Notes under the pieces: model-generated
Told to the model about the DNA's origin: nothing
Database searches by the model: none
Seen by the model: only the letters and a program-made list of their open reading frames with translations
Source: Clostridiales bacterium
GTDB taxonomy: Bacteria; Bacillota_A; Clostridia; Saccharofermentanales; Saccharofermentanaceae
Direction: 5' to 3'
Assembly (NCBI GenBank): GCA_017649745.1
Contig: JAGCGE010000372.1
Location: forward strand, 1 to 8,202
DNA: 8,202 nucleotides
Program-made: the position numbers and the translations under genes
In this document: positions 1 through 6,927 of the stretch, one piece after another
Layout: each line of letters starts with the position of its first letter
How positions within the stretch are numbered: the stretch's first letter is position 1

Positions 1-2267
1 CTGTCACTTACGACGATCTTGATTTCCACTTCATAGATATCAGATGAAGTGTAGTTATCCCAGTGAACCCTTACAAGCCTGTTCTCACGCTCTTTATCCT
101 TAGCTGAGCGGTTAGCATACTTATGAAGGTTAATGATATTCGAACAGTTGGTCCTGTGGATACCTACACCACCGTTTTGTGTTACATAACCGATGATCTC
201 ATCGCCGGGAACAGGATGACAGCAGTTAGAAAGATGGACATGACAATTCTCAAGTCCTTCTACCGTAACTCCGACACTGGTCTTGGTCTTCTTCTCCTGA
301 ACTCGCTTAATAACAGGCTTTTGAGGAGTAGATGGCTGAACGAGGTTCTTAGGAACTCCAGGAAGAGAATTCTTACCGATATCTTCCACCAGTTCAGAAG
401 GCGTATAAAGAACCTGACCTGCGGAATTGATCCTGTAACCCAATGCCTGTCTCTCTTCTTCAGGAATGGTCTTTATGTATTCGTCACGAAGTTTTCCGAA
501 TACCTTACCTGCAGTCAATACACCATAACCGATAGCAGCATAGACATCATCAAGATTGGAATAACTGTACTTTCTGAAAATACCTTCAAGCGACTTATGA
601 AGTAGGAGCTGAGAAGGCGTAAATCCGTTTCTCTGGATCTCTCGCTCGAGAAGTTCCTTACCGTCGGCAACGTTCTCGTTACGTGATTCTTTCTTAAACC
701 AGGCATTGATCTTACTTCTTGCAGAAGCAGTCTTAACCATCTTCGCCCAGTCTCTTGAAGGACCCTTGATCTTATCTGAAGACTGGATCTCAACGATATC
801 ACCGTTCTTAAGCTCATATGAGAGAGGAACGATCCTTCCGTTAACCTTAGCGCCATGCATATGGTTACCGATACCGCTGTGGATGTTATACGCGAAATCG
901 ATAGGACATGAACCCTTAGGAAGGTTGATAACATCACCCTTAGGAGTAAATACATAGACAGTATCAGGAGTAAGATTACTCTTCAATACATCCATGAAAT
1001 CTGTAGGATCATGTGATTCCTTCTGGCTGTCTAAGATCTGTCTGATCCAGTTGATCTTACTGTCGAGCTGATCGAACTTGGAAACTTCGGAATTACCTGC
1101 TTCCTTATAATGCCAGTGCGCAGCGATACCGTACTCGGCTGTCCTGTGCATCGCAAAAGTTCTGATCTGTACTTCGAACGGAACGCCGCCCTTACCTAAC
1201 ACCGTTGTATGGATCGACTGATACATATTAGGCTTAGGCATAGCGATATAATCCTTAAACCTTCCAGGAATGTGCTGATACATCTCATGCACGATACCAA
1301 GAACGGTATAACAGTCTGTCAATGTCTCTACGATGATCCTGCAGGCAAAAAGATCATAGATCTGCTCTAATGTCTTGTTCTGCTCTTTCATCTTTTTATA
1401 GATGCTATAGAAGTGCTTAGGTCTTCCTTCTATCTCGACATGCTTGATACCGTATTCATTGACCTTAGCGCTGATCTCTTTAACAACGTCAGCCATGAAC
1501 TGTTCTCTCTCAGATCTTTTCGAAGAGATCATGCCCACGAGCTCGTAATATGCATCTTTATCAAGATAACGAAGACAAAGATCCTCGAGTTCCCACTTGA
1601 TCTTATTGATACCGAGACGGTGTGCCAAAGGAGCATAGATATCAAGCGTCTCTCTCGAGATCTCAACCTGCTTTTGAGGAGGCTGATGCTTCATCGTACG
1701 CATGTTATGAAGTCTGTCAGCAAGCTTGATAAGGACTACTCGAATATCCTTCGCCATAGCAACGAACATCTTACGGACGTTCTCTGCCTGGATATCTTCC
1801 TTGGAAACATATGGGATCTTACCGAGCTTAGTAACACCGTCAACAAGAAGTGCTACGTTCTCTCCGAAGATCTCTGTTATGAGATGGATATCAACCGGCG
1901 TATCTTCTACTGTATCGTGAAGAAGCGCAGCTTCGATCGTCTCAGCGTCGACCTCAAGTTCAACAAGGATCTGTGCTGTTGCAACAGGATGGATGATATA
2001 AGGCTCGCCGGATTTTCTTCTCTGATTCCTGTGCGCCTTATATGCGAAAACAAATGCTTCTCTGATCATGAGAAGAGCATGCTCATACGCTTCTTCACTC
2101 TCCATCGTCTTTCCGGCATAACGCTCGAAAGATCTGTACATCTCATTAAAGCGCTCTTCAATGTTCTGCGGGATCTGCGGACAATCGTCAAGATCTCTCA
2201 GATATTGAATCTCTTTAAAGTGTTCCTGTTCTTCAGGAGTTAATACATTTTTATCCTTATCAGACAT
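1..2267 (-). CDS. rel: Bifunctional (p)ppGpp synthetase/hydrolase, Rel (RelA/SpoT family), C-terminus cut by window edge
   Basis: This enzyme makes (p)ppGpp from ATP and GDP/GTP and hydrolyses it, setting the stringent response at the ribosome. My translation runs open for 755 codons to the left edge. The hydrolase domain has HPVATAQIL near residue 93, the metal-binding HD at 117-118 in HDTVEDT, KLADRLHNMRT, and YAPLAHRLG from 211. The synthetase domain has D305 and R310, the RFKD motif at 336-339, PKPNMYQSIHTT at 344-355 and EVQIRT at 365-370. RFKD matches the RxKD form of bifunctional Rel enzymes rather than the ExDD of RelA. A TGS domain starts at about 437. The conserved-cysteine domain has C675, C682, C683, H704 and C708. 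The ACT domain begins at the edge (VEIKIVVSD), so roughly 70 residues should be missing. The hydrolase side looks intact, which argues against a synthetase-only enzyme. The ATG at 2267 lies inside the end of recJ, implying translational coupling. Identification is essentially certain; the symbol could also be written relA. Confidence 0.97.
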   Translation of the reverse strand, partial: MSDKDKNVLTPEEQEHFKEIQYLRDLDDCPQIPQNIEERFNEMYRSFERYAGKTMESEEAYEHALLMIREAFVFAYKAHRNQRRKSGEPYIIHPVATAQILVELEVDAETIEAALLHDTVEDTPVDIHLITEIFGENVALLVDGVTKLGKIPYVSKEDIQAENVRKMFVAMAKDIRVVLIKLADRLHNMRTMKHQPPQKQVEISRETLDIYAPLAHRLGINKIKWELEDLCLRYLDKDAYYELVGMISSKRSEREQFMADVVKEISAKVNEYGIKHVEIEGRPKHFYSIYKKMKEQNKTLEQIYDLFACRIIVETLTDCYTVLGIVHEMYQHIPGRFKDYIAMPKPNMYQSIHTTVLGKGGVPFEVQIRTFAMHRTAEYGIAAHWHYKEAGNSEVSKFDQLDSKINWIRQILDSQKESHDPTDFMDVLKSNLTPDTVYVFTPKGDVINLPKGSCPIDFAYNIHSGIGNHMHGAKVNGRIVPLSYELKNGDIVEIQSSDKIKGPSRDWAKMVKTASARSKINAWFKKESRNENVADGKELLEREIQRNGFTPSQLLLHKSLEGIFRKYSYSNLDDVYAAIGYGVLTAGKVFGKLRDEYIKTIPEEERQALGYRINSAGQVLYTPSELVEDIGKNSLPGVPKNLVQPSTPQKPVIKRVQEKKTKTSVGVTVEGLENCHVHLSNCCHPVPGDEIIGYVTQNGGVGIHRTNCSNIINLHKYANRSAKDKERENRLVRVHWDNYTSSDIYEVEIKIVVSD

Positions 2268-4395
2268 TTTCGCTTAACCTCTTATAGGTCGGTGTGTCAT
2301 GAAGATTAGGTCTCTTGTCCGTCTTCGCAAGGTTAAGACAGACTCTTCTCGGAGATGATCTTCCGAGTCTAATCACACCGGCTTCGTCTAGTACTTCCAG
2401 GCACCTTGTTACCTGGAAAGGTGTAATCTTGTTTCCCGACTTGATCTCTACGGCCCTTGCCAAAAGATCAATATCAACTATAGAGATACCATTGCCGAAC
2501 GTATCTCTGATCGTCTTATATGTATCAGTATAATTCTCACTCGTAGGAATAAGTTCTTCAACGCTGTTACCCTTACTGAGCTTAACTATCTGGGATAATT
2601 CCAGTCCGCTAGCATAAAGCTTCTCAGGAACCTCAGACTTACTCCACAATATGTTATCCGGCATAACAGGCTTAATATCACATAAGTGAAGACTTAAAGT
2701 ATCGTTACCCCAGAGATTAAAGATATTCATCGTATAAGCGATATCAACCTTGTCGCCCACTTTGATGATCGATGCGTAATTACCCATTCCGAATCCAACG
2801 GCTGAAATAGTATTCTTCAGATCAGGATCCTTCTCCGGATCATGAAGGTCGAATCTGATATGAGCACCTTCGCTCATGAACTGCATATTCGATACAAGAA
2901 GATTCCTTGTAACAAAGACAGGCTTACTGTTACCAAGTCCGAACGGAGACATCTGCCTTAATGCATCATGAACATCCATCGTTATCGAAGTCGAATCTAT
3001 CTGAGCGTCGATCGTAAGCTCGTCCTTACCGCTGTCATCATCTTCAATGCTCCTGGAATAAGCCTCCAGAGCGCGCATGAACTTACCGAGATCCTTCTTC
3101 TTTACAACGAGGCCTGCTGCCTTCTTATGCCCTCCGAAATTCACACAGAACTCAGATGCATTCTCTATTGCATGATAAATATCGAACTCTCCGTATGCTC
3201 TCGAAGAACCCTTAACATTCTCTGTATCAAGTCCGTCATCAGTAAAGACGATGGCACTTCTTCTGAAATGCTGAGAAAGCTTACCGGCGACGATTCCTAG
3301 AACACCCTGATGCCAGTTCTTACCATAAGCAACGATAGGTCCCTTTGTATTGGTCAAAAGCCACTCTTCAGGTCTGTCACTGTTCTCTATCTGAGCCTTA
3401 GCCTCTTCGAAAACCTGTGCCTCGATAGCCTTCCTCTCGTCATTTTGCTTCGTAAGAGCCATCGCTGCGTCTCTTACCTTAGACTTATCATCATTCAAGA
3501 AAAGATTAAGAGCATCAGATGAATCGTAAAGTCTTCCTGCAGCATTGATCCTAGGAACGAATACGAAAGAGATATATGACTCATCAGGATCCTTACCTGA
3601 GTCGAGCAAAAGCTCGTTCATCACTCTGATACCGATATTAGTCGGTTCTCTCATGCTCTGGAAAGCTCTCTTAACAAGAGTTCTGTTCTCTCCGACGATA
3701 GGAACAAGGTCTGCGATCGTGGCAATACCTGCAAGTTCAACAACCTGTCTCCATACACTGTTAAATACACGGAATCTGCCGTCTCTGCCAAGTGCCTCAA
3801 CAAGCTTCATAGCAACACCTGCACCGCAAAGATCGATGCATGGATATGTATTATCCTGACGCTTAGCACATATAACAGCATCTGCATCAGGTATCTTCTC
3901 CTGAACTGTATGGTGATCAGTTACGATAACCTTGATACCCTTCTCTCTTATCTTAGCAATAGTATCGAAGTTAGAGATACCGCAGTCAACGGTTATGAGA
4001 AGGCCCGGAAACTTCTCCAGGACATCTTCAAGGATATAATCCGTAAGACCGTATCCGTGTGCAGCTCTCTGCGGAACGATATAGTCTACATCGCACTTAT
4101 GGCTCCTGAAATATCTGACCAGGATAGAAGTCGCAGTAACACCGTCTGCATCATAGTCGCCATATACAAGGATCTTCTCATTATTACTCATCGATTCAAC
4201 GATGATATCAACTGCTTTACGCATATCGACAAAAAGATATGGATCATACCATTCAGATGGCTCATCACTTACAAAATCAGCGATCTTCTCGTCTGTCTCG
4301 ATACCTCTGGACTTTAAAAGTTCATGTACGATATCATCAGCGCTGACTTCACCAAGAGTCAACGCGCAATTCCAATTCTTGCTCGTTAATAACAT
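2260..4395 (-). CDS. recJ: Single-stranded-DNA-specific 5'-3' exonuclease RecJ
   Basis: RecJ degrades single-stranded DNA 5' to 3' in recombination, mismatch and base-excision repair. The 711-residue product has the DHH-family motifs: DYDADG at 80-85, TVDCG at 135-139 (D137), TDHH at 159-162, and the motif IV region ELAGIATIADLVP at 220-232. The DHHA1 part has PRINAAGRL at 281-289 and GGHKKAAGLV at 421-430. An OB-like region follows at about 460-575. A C-terminal helical or winged region (about 590-690) makes it longer than E. coli RecJ and closer to the longer Bacillota forms. In motif IV the position normally held by a metal-binding Asp is Glu220. The start at 4395 gives a normal N-terminus, but its ribosome binding site (GAGTGAG, 8 bases upstream) is weak. 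The stop codon overlaps the rel start by 8 bases, so recJ and rel form one transcription unit. Apt, commonly found between them in Bacillota, is absent. Confidence 0.96.
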   Translation of the reverse strand: MLLTSKNWNCALTLGEVSADDIVHELLKSRGIETDEKIADFVSDEPSEWYDPYLFVDMRKAVDIIVESMSNNEKILVYGDYDADGVTATSILVRYFRSHKCDVDYIVPQRAAHGYGLTDYILEDVLEKFPGLLITVDCGISNFDTIAKIREKGIKVIVTDHHTVQEKIPDADAVICAKRQDNTYPCIDLCGAGVAMKLVEALGRDGRFRVFNSVWRQVVELAGIATIADLVPIVGENRTLVKRAFQSMREPTNIGIRVMNELLLDSGKDPDESYISFVFVPRINAAGRLYDSSDALNLFLNDDKSKVRDAAMALTKQNDERKAIEAQVFEEAKAQIENSDRPEEWLLTNTKGPIVAYGKNWHQGVLGIVAGKLSQHFRRSAIVFTDDGLDTENVKGSSRAYGEFDIYHAIENASEFCVNFGGHKKAAGLVVKKKDLGKFMRALEAYSRSIEDDDSGKDELTIDAQIDSTSITMDVHDALRQMSPFGLGNSKPVFVTRNLLVSNMQFMSEGAHIRFDLHDPEKDPDLKNTISAVGFGMGNYASIIKVGDKVDIAYTMNIFNLWGNDTLSLHLCDIKPVMPDNILWSKSEVPEKLYASGLELSQIVKLSKGNSVEELIPTSENYTDTYKTIRDTFGNGISIVDIDLLARAVEIKSGNKITPFQVTRCLEVLDEAGVIRLGRSSPRRVCLNLAKTDKRPNLHDTPTYKRLSENV
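2278..2282 (-). promoter_or_regulatory. Ribosome binding site of rel inside the recJ 3' end
   Basis: AGAGG lies 10 bases before the ATG at 2267, within the last codons of recJ. It is a modest site with rather long spacing. It supports the ATG at 2267 as the rel start and suggests that rel translation depends partly on ribosomes finishing recJ. Confidence 0.55.
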
Positions 4396-4424
4396 ATAAA
4401 CATCTCACTCAATTATTTGTGTCC

Positions 4425-4453
4425 ATTTTACCAAAAAAACAAGTTTTTTTGAA
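4425..4453 (-). promoter_or_regulatory. Candidate sigma-A promoter for recJ-rel
   Basis: Reading the minus strand, TTCAAA (4448-4453) is followed after 17 bases by TAAAAT (4425-4430), the right spacing for a housekeeping promoter. It starts just past the rpsU terminator and would give a leader of about 20 bases before the recJ ATG. Both hexamers are imperfect, so this is a sequence-based guess supported by position. Confidence 0.5.
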
Positions 4454-4486
4454 CACAAAAAAGAGGTCATCATTGATGACCTCTTT
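4454..4486 (-). terminator. Intrinsic terminator after rpsU
   Basis: The transcript would fold AAAGAGGTCAT / ATGACCTCTTT, 11 pairs around a five-base loop, and run straight into a stretch of U. The two arms are complementary over 13 bases if the loop is ignored. It lies about 20 bases after the rpsU stop codon and separates rpsU from the recJ promoter. Confidence 0.9.
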
Positions 4487-4505
4487 GGAAATTCATGATC
4501 AGCGA

Positions 4506-4679
4506 TTAGCGCTTGCGCTTTCTAGCTGCCTCTGACTTCTTCTTACGACGTACAGATGGCTTCTCGTAGTGCTCTCTCTTACGTACTTCAGCGAGAACTC
4601 CTGATCTTGCACATGAACGCTTGAATCTGCGAAGCGCACTATCAAGGGACTCATTCTCCTTAAGTCTGATTTCTGACAT
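4506..4679 (-). CDS. rpsU: 30S ribosomal protein S21
   Basis: S21 is a small basic protein of the 30S subunit platform that helps initiation on natural mRNAs. The 57-residue product begins [20 protein letters not shown], a typical S21 N-terminus. It continues with the family block [20 protein letters not shown] at about 22-41 and ends in a Lys/Arg-rich tail ([13 protein letters not shown]). The length is normal for Bacillota S21. The start is fixed by a strong GAGGGGAGGG site 7 bases upstream. It stands alone between its own promoter and terminator and is not paired with yqeY, a neighbour it has in many Bacillota. The strong signals fit a highly expressed ribosomal gene. Confidence 0.97.
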   Translation of the reverse strand: MSEIRLKENESLDSALRRFKRSCARSGVLAEVRKREHYEKPSVRRKKKSEAARKRKR

Positions 4680-4686
4680 TCTTTAT

Positions 4687-4696
4687 CCCTCCCCTC
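4687..4696 (-). promoter_or_regulatory. Strong ribosome binding site of rpsU
   Basis: GAGGGGAGGG sits 7 bases before the rpsU ATG. It is an unusually long purine run that can pair with the 16S 3' end in two registers (GAGGGG or GGGAGG). It decides the start codon and implies high translation. Confidence 0.8.
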
Positions 4697-4721
4697 GTGC
4701 GTAGAAATAATAACGCAAAGA

Positions 4722-4750
4722 ATTATACTAAAAACTTGATATCAAGTCAA
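4722..4750 (-). promoter_or_regulatory. Sigma-A promoter of rpsU
   Basis: On the minus strand TTGACT (4745-4750), 17 bases, then a perfect TATAAT (4722-4727). This is the best promoter in the window, with 11 of 12 hexamer bases matching the consensus. Transcription would start near 4715, giving a leader of about 35 bases. Confidence 0.88.
4734..4747. promoter_or_regulatory. 14-bp perfect palindrome inside the rpsU promoter (possible operator)
   Basis: ACTTGATATCAAGT is its own reverse complement. It covers the upstream part of the spacer and three bases of the -35 hexamer of the rpsU promoter. A dimeric repressor bound here would block RNA polymerase. No regulator gene is recognisable nearby. 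Part of the symmetry could be chance, because TTGA is required by the -35 element. Confidence 0.4.
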
Positions 4751-4761
4751 TAAATACTTGC

Positions 4762-4783
4762 AAAACTGCGTTTCGGCAGTTTT
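4762..4783 (-). terminator. Hairpin terminator after the MFS gene
   Basis: The transcript forms AAAACTGC / GCAGTTTT, 8 perfect pairs around a six-base loop, beginning 7 bases after the MFS stop codon. The U run is short (four, within the stem), so it may be moderate in strength. It ends 12 bases before the -35 of rpsU and so would insulate that gene. Confidence 0.65.
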
Positions 4784-4789
4784 CCTTAT

Positions 4790-6025
4790 CTATTTGTCGA
4801 CAATCTCCAAGTTCCTTATGCCTTTTCGGAAGAGCAAGGACAAAGATACCACACTAAGAAGTATTCCTGCAACTATGATTACTATACCTGCACCTCTTCC
4901 GACGCTGATCCCTGCTGCTTTAGCCGTAACATCAGCAAGCACGCCCGACAAAGCAAAAGCAACTACATAGCCAAGCTGAGAGATGAAACCTATGATACCC
5001 CAGGCTCTTCCCTGTGTTTCCTCAGGGATATTGATCCTGATGAGATAATCAAGACAATTGTTGGCAAGCGGAAGCATCGAAAAGAAGAAGAATCCCGCAA
5101 TGGTCATAAGAACGATGTTTTCCTTGATTCCGAACAATGCCATGCCGACGCCGCTTAACGCAAGTGAGATCGATAGAAGTTTAACGAAGTGTTTCTTTAT
5201 TCCAAGAGCACCAAGTATGATGCTCGTTACGAGCATTCCGCTGGCGCAGATAGTCTCTACTGTTCCAAGAGTCTTGCTGCTCTTGAATGCAAGGACCATC
5301 GGTTCGGACAATGTCATCATGATACCGATAAAGCACGTTATTACCGAAGTCATAACGATGAGGGTCATAACACCTTTTCGAGCCTTTATAACATTAAAAC
5401 CGTCCTTGATACCTTCCTTTAATGAAAGTTCTTCGTTTGATCTCTTGCTCGTAATTCCCTTACGTACGATCGCGGTTGTTATTACTGTAATAAAGAATGT
5501 GCAGATATCGATTACAAGAAGGAGTCTAATATCACTTAAAGCCAGAAGGAATCCGGCAATAACAGGAGACAGAAGATACCTTGCACTTCCAGCTAAGCTA
5601 ACAAGACCATTAGCCTTAGAAAACTCTTCTTTAGTGAGCATATCCGTAACGGTTGCCTTGTACGAAGGCTCCAGCAATGCAGAAAAAACGGAACTGATCG
5701 ATACACCTATGCAGATATCAAGAAGAGAAGCTCCACCCGTCATCATGCGAATAAGGATATAGACGAGTCCCAACGCTGAAAGACCGTCACCTATCATCAT
5801 CAATGTCCTTCTGTCATAACGATCAGCAAGGATTCCAGCAGGAACACTTAAGACCAGCATAGGAAGGAATGAAAGAAGCGTTACAAGTGATGTACATGCT
5901 GCACTTCCTGTCATCTGATAAACATAAACACCAAGACCAAAACTTGTAAGGCCTCCGCCTATGGATGATATGAATTCTCCTGCCCAAAGCAGAAGGAATT
6001 TTCCGAAATTTGATTTACCCGACAT
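4790..6025 (-). CDS. Major facilitator superfamily efflux transporter (MFS_3 / MefA-like type)
   Basis: A 411-residue inner-membrane protein with about twelve hydrophobic segments, six in each half, split by a charged loop at about 188-215. The loop between helices 2 and 3 carries the MFS motif A as GILADRYDRR at 64-73. The N-terminus (LLLWAGEFISSIGGGLTSFG), the TGSA segment at 39-42 and the PEETQGRAWG block at 334-343 resemble the exporter branch that includes macrolide efflux MefA and siderophore exporter EntS. This suggests proton-driven export of a small hydrophobic compound. The substrate cannot be read from the sequence, and drug resistance should not be assumed. The start at 6025 is supported by AAGGAG at 6032-6037, 6 bases upstream. 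It lies alone between the hpf terminator and its own hairpin, so it is probably monocistronic. Its promoter must be in the AT-rich 6038-6109 stretch, where I find no convincing hexamer pair. Confidence 0.88.
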   Translation of the reverse strand: MSGKSNFGKFLLLWAGEFISSIGGGLTSFGLGVYVYQMTGSAACTSLVTLLSFLPMLVLSVPAGILADRYDRRTLMMIGDGLSALGLVYILIRMMTGGASLLDICIGVSISSVFSALLEPSYKATVTDMLTKEEFSKANGLVSLAGSARYLLSPVIAGFLLALSDIRLLLVIDICTFFITVITTAIVRKGITSKRSNEELSLKEGIKDGFNVIKARKGVMTLIVMTSVITCFIGIMMTLSEPMVLAFKSSKTLGTVETICASGMLVTSIILGALGIKKHFVKLLSISLALSGVGMALFGIKENIVLMTIAGFFFFSMLPLANNCLDYLIRINIPEETQGRAWGIIGFISQLGYVVAFALSGVLADVTAKAAGISVGRGAGIVIIVAGILLSVVSLSLLFRKGIRNLEIVDK

Positions 6026-6109
6026 CGCTATCTCCTTAGATGTTCTTTATCTTTACCGAGATAATATCAATCGAGTTATTAAATAATCATTAAACGAAAA
6101 AACAGCATC

Positions 6110-6137
6110 AAAAAAGGGGAGCCCCGCGGAGCTCCCC
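6110..6137 (-). terminator. Intrinsic terminator after hpf
   Basis: The transcript forms GGGGAGC / GCTCCCC, extendable by two pairs to a CGCG loop, followed at once by six U. It is the most GC-rich hairpin in the window and begins about 60 bases after the hpf stop. It should separate hpf from the MFS gene. Confidence 0.92.
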
Positions 6138-6199
6138 ATATCCCAAAAGCGTAATAACGGCTTCTTTAAAGTGAAGGATAATAATCAGAAAGGAGATGA

Positions 6200-6745
6200 T
6201 CAATAGGCCGGTTCGATCAAACCATAGTTGCCGTCCTTACGCTTGTAAATTACACTTACTACATTAGTATCAGCATCCAAATAAACAAGGAAGTTGTGTC
6301 CGAGCATTTCCATCTGTAATATTGCATCCTCAGAAGACATTGGCCTTAATTCAAATGTCTTTCTCTTAATGATCTTCTTCTCGTCTTCTTCGTCCTCAAA
6401 GTCAAAATCGGAATCTGCTTCATCTTCAAGATAGCTTACGATCTGAGGATATTCTTTCTTCTGCTTAAGGAACTTTGTCTTCTGTTTTCTAATCTGTGAT
6501 TCAAGTTTATCTATTGTTCTATCTACAGCTGTTAAAATCTCCTCGTCTCTTGCTTCAGCTCTGTAGATCCTATTATCAAGTTTAAGTGTGATCTCTACGA
6601 CCATTCGGTCTCCCTCTGGTCTGATTCGTACATTGAAGGTGCCTTCCTCACCAAAGTACTTGTCGAATTTACTCATCTTGTCGGCAATCTTTGTCTCGAG
6701 TCTCTGTCCGATCCTGATTCCTTTGCCCTGCGTAGTGATCTTCAT
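6200..6745 (-). CDS. hpf: Ribosome hibernation promoting factor, long form (HPF/YfiA family)
   Basis: HPF binds the decoding region of the 30S subunit in slow growth. The long form joins two 70S ribosomes into inactive 100S dimers. The 181-residue product has an N-terminal S30AE domain at 1-97, with MKITTQGKGIRI at the start and EEILTAVDRTIDKLESQIRK at 68-87. A strongly acidic linker spans about 107-122 (EDEADSDFDFEDEEDE). The C-terminal dimerisation domain (about 126-179) contains KRKTFELRPMSSEDAILQME and YKRKDGNYGLIEP. That domain identifies it as long-form HPF rather than short HPF or YfiA. The start at 6745 has GGAAGG 10 bases upstream; an earlier ATG in that leader runs straight into TGA. 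The gene is monocistronic, with its own promoter and terminator. Two inverted repeats at its promoter suggest it is regulated. Confidence 0.96.
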   Translation of the reverse strand: MKITTQGKGIRIGQRLETKIADKMSKFDKYFGEEGTFNVRIRPEGDRMVVEITLKLDNRIYRAEARDEEILTAVDRTIDKLESQIRKQKTKFLKQKKEYPQIVSYLEDEADSDFDFEDEEDEKKIIKRKTFELRPMSSEDAILQMEMLGHNFLVYLDADTNVVSVIYKRKDGNYGLIEPAY

Positions 6746-6774
6746 ATAATCACATCCTTCCGTGTATGTTCTAA

Positions 6775-6790
6775 AAGGATAATTATCCTT
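6775..6790. promoter_or_regulatory. 16-bp perfect palindrome at the hpf transcription start (possible operator or 5' hairpin)
   Basis: AAGGATAATTATCCTT is its own reverse complement. It lies 8 bases downstream of the hpf TATAAT, so it would sit right at or just after the start of transcription. As DNA it could be a repressor site. As RNA it could form a 6-pair hairpin with an AATT loop at the 5' end of the message. It does not cover the ribosome binding site (6756-6761). Confidence 0.5.
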
Positions 6791-6798
6791 GTACAGAC

Positions 6799-6830
6799 AT
6801 TATAATTCACAAGCTGTTTACAGAATGTAA
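6799..6830 (-). promoter_or_regulatory. Candidate hpf promoter with an inverted repeat in place of a clear -35
   Basis: A perfect TATAAT lies at 6799-6804 on the minus strand, but no good -35 hexamer occurs 16-18 bases upstream (17 bases away is CATTCT). That region instead holds TTACA-N3-TGTAA (6818-6830), a 13-bp inverted repeat. A weak -35 overlapped by a symmetrical site is the pattern expected for an activated or repressed promoter. Confidence 0.5.
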
Positions 6831-6870
6831 CACAACGAACGACACAAAATTGCGAACTATGGTACAATAT

Positions 6871-6902
6871 AAAAGATGGGGCTTAGAAAAGTCCCATCTT
6901 TT
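6871..6902 (-). terminator. Terminator after the zinc-ribbon gene
   Basis: The arms 6871-6884 and 6889-6902 pair over 14 positions, with one G-T wobble, around a four-base loop. The minus-strand copy begins 25 bases after the stop at 6928 and ends in UUUU. The plus-strand copy ends in five T, so the hairpin could work in both directions, but I see no plus-strand gene that needs it. Confidence 0.85.
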
Positions 6903-6927
6903 TATGTCTTGAATTATTATCTGCTTA

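Noticed and set aside
123..957. Open frames on both strands within the Rel C-terminal half
   Set aside because: They overlap the true Rel frame, whose TGS and cysteine motifs are clear. Their products are low-complexity Leu/Ser/Arg-rich.
1413..2243. A 276-codon plus-strand open frame opposite rel
   Set aside because: It is antisense to the well-conserved hydrolase domain of Rel, resembles no known protein and has no ribosome binding site.
5058..5762. A 234-codon plus-strand open frame opposite the MFS gene
   Set aside because: It is the shadow of a membrane protein gene, with no start signals and no recognisable domain.
6038..6109. AT-rich stretch before the MFS gene searched for a promoter
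   Set aside because: Several partial matches (TTGATG with GATTAT; a TATTAT) exist, but none has two convincing hexamers, and one overlaps the hpf terminator.
6189..6198. AAAGGAG followed by ATG on the plus strand at the hpf 3' end
   Set aside because: There is no gap between the site and the ATG, and the frame closes after a short run opposite hpf.
6854..6870. TACAAT on the plus strand upstream of the hairpin at 6871
   Set aside because: It has no properly spaced -35 (TTGCGA is only 7 bases away) and no plus-strand gene follows, so it is not called a promoter or small RNA.
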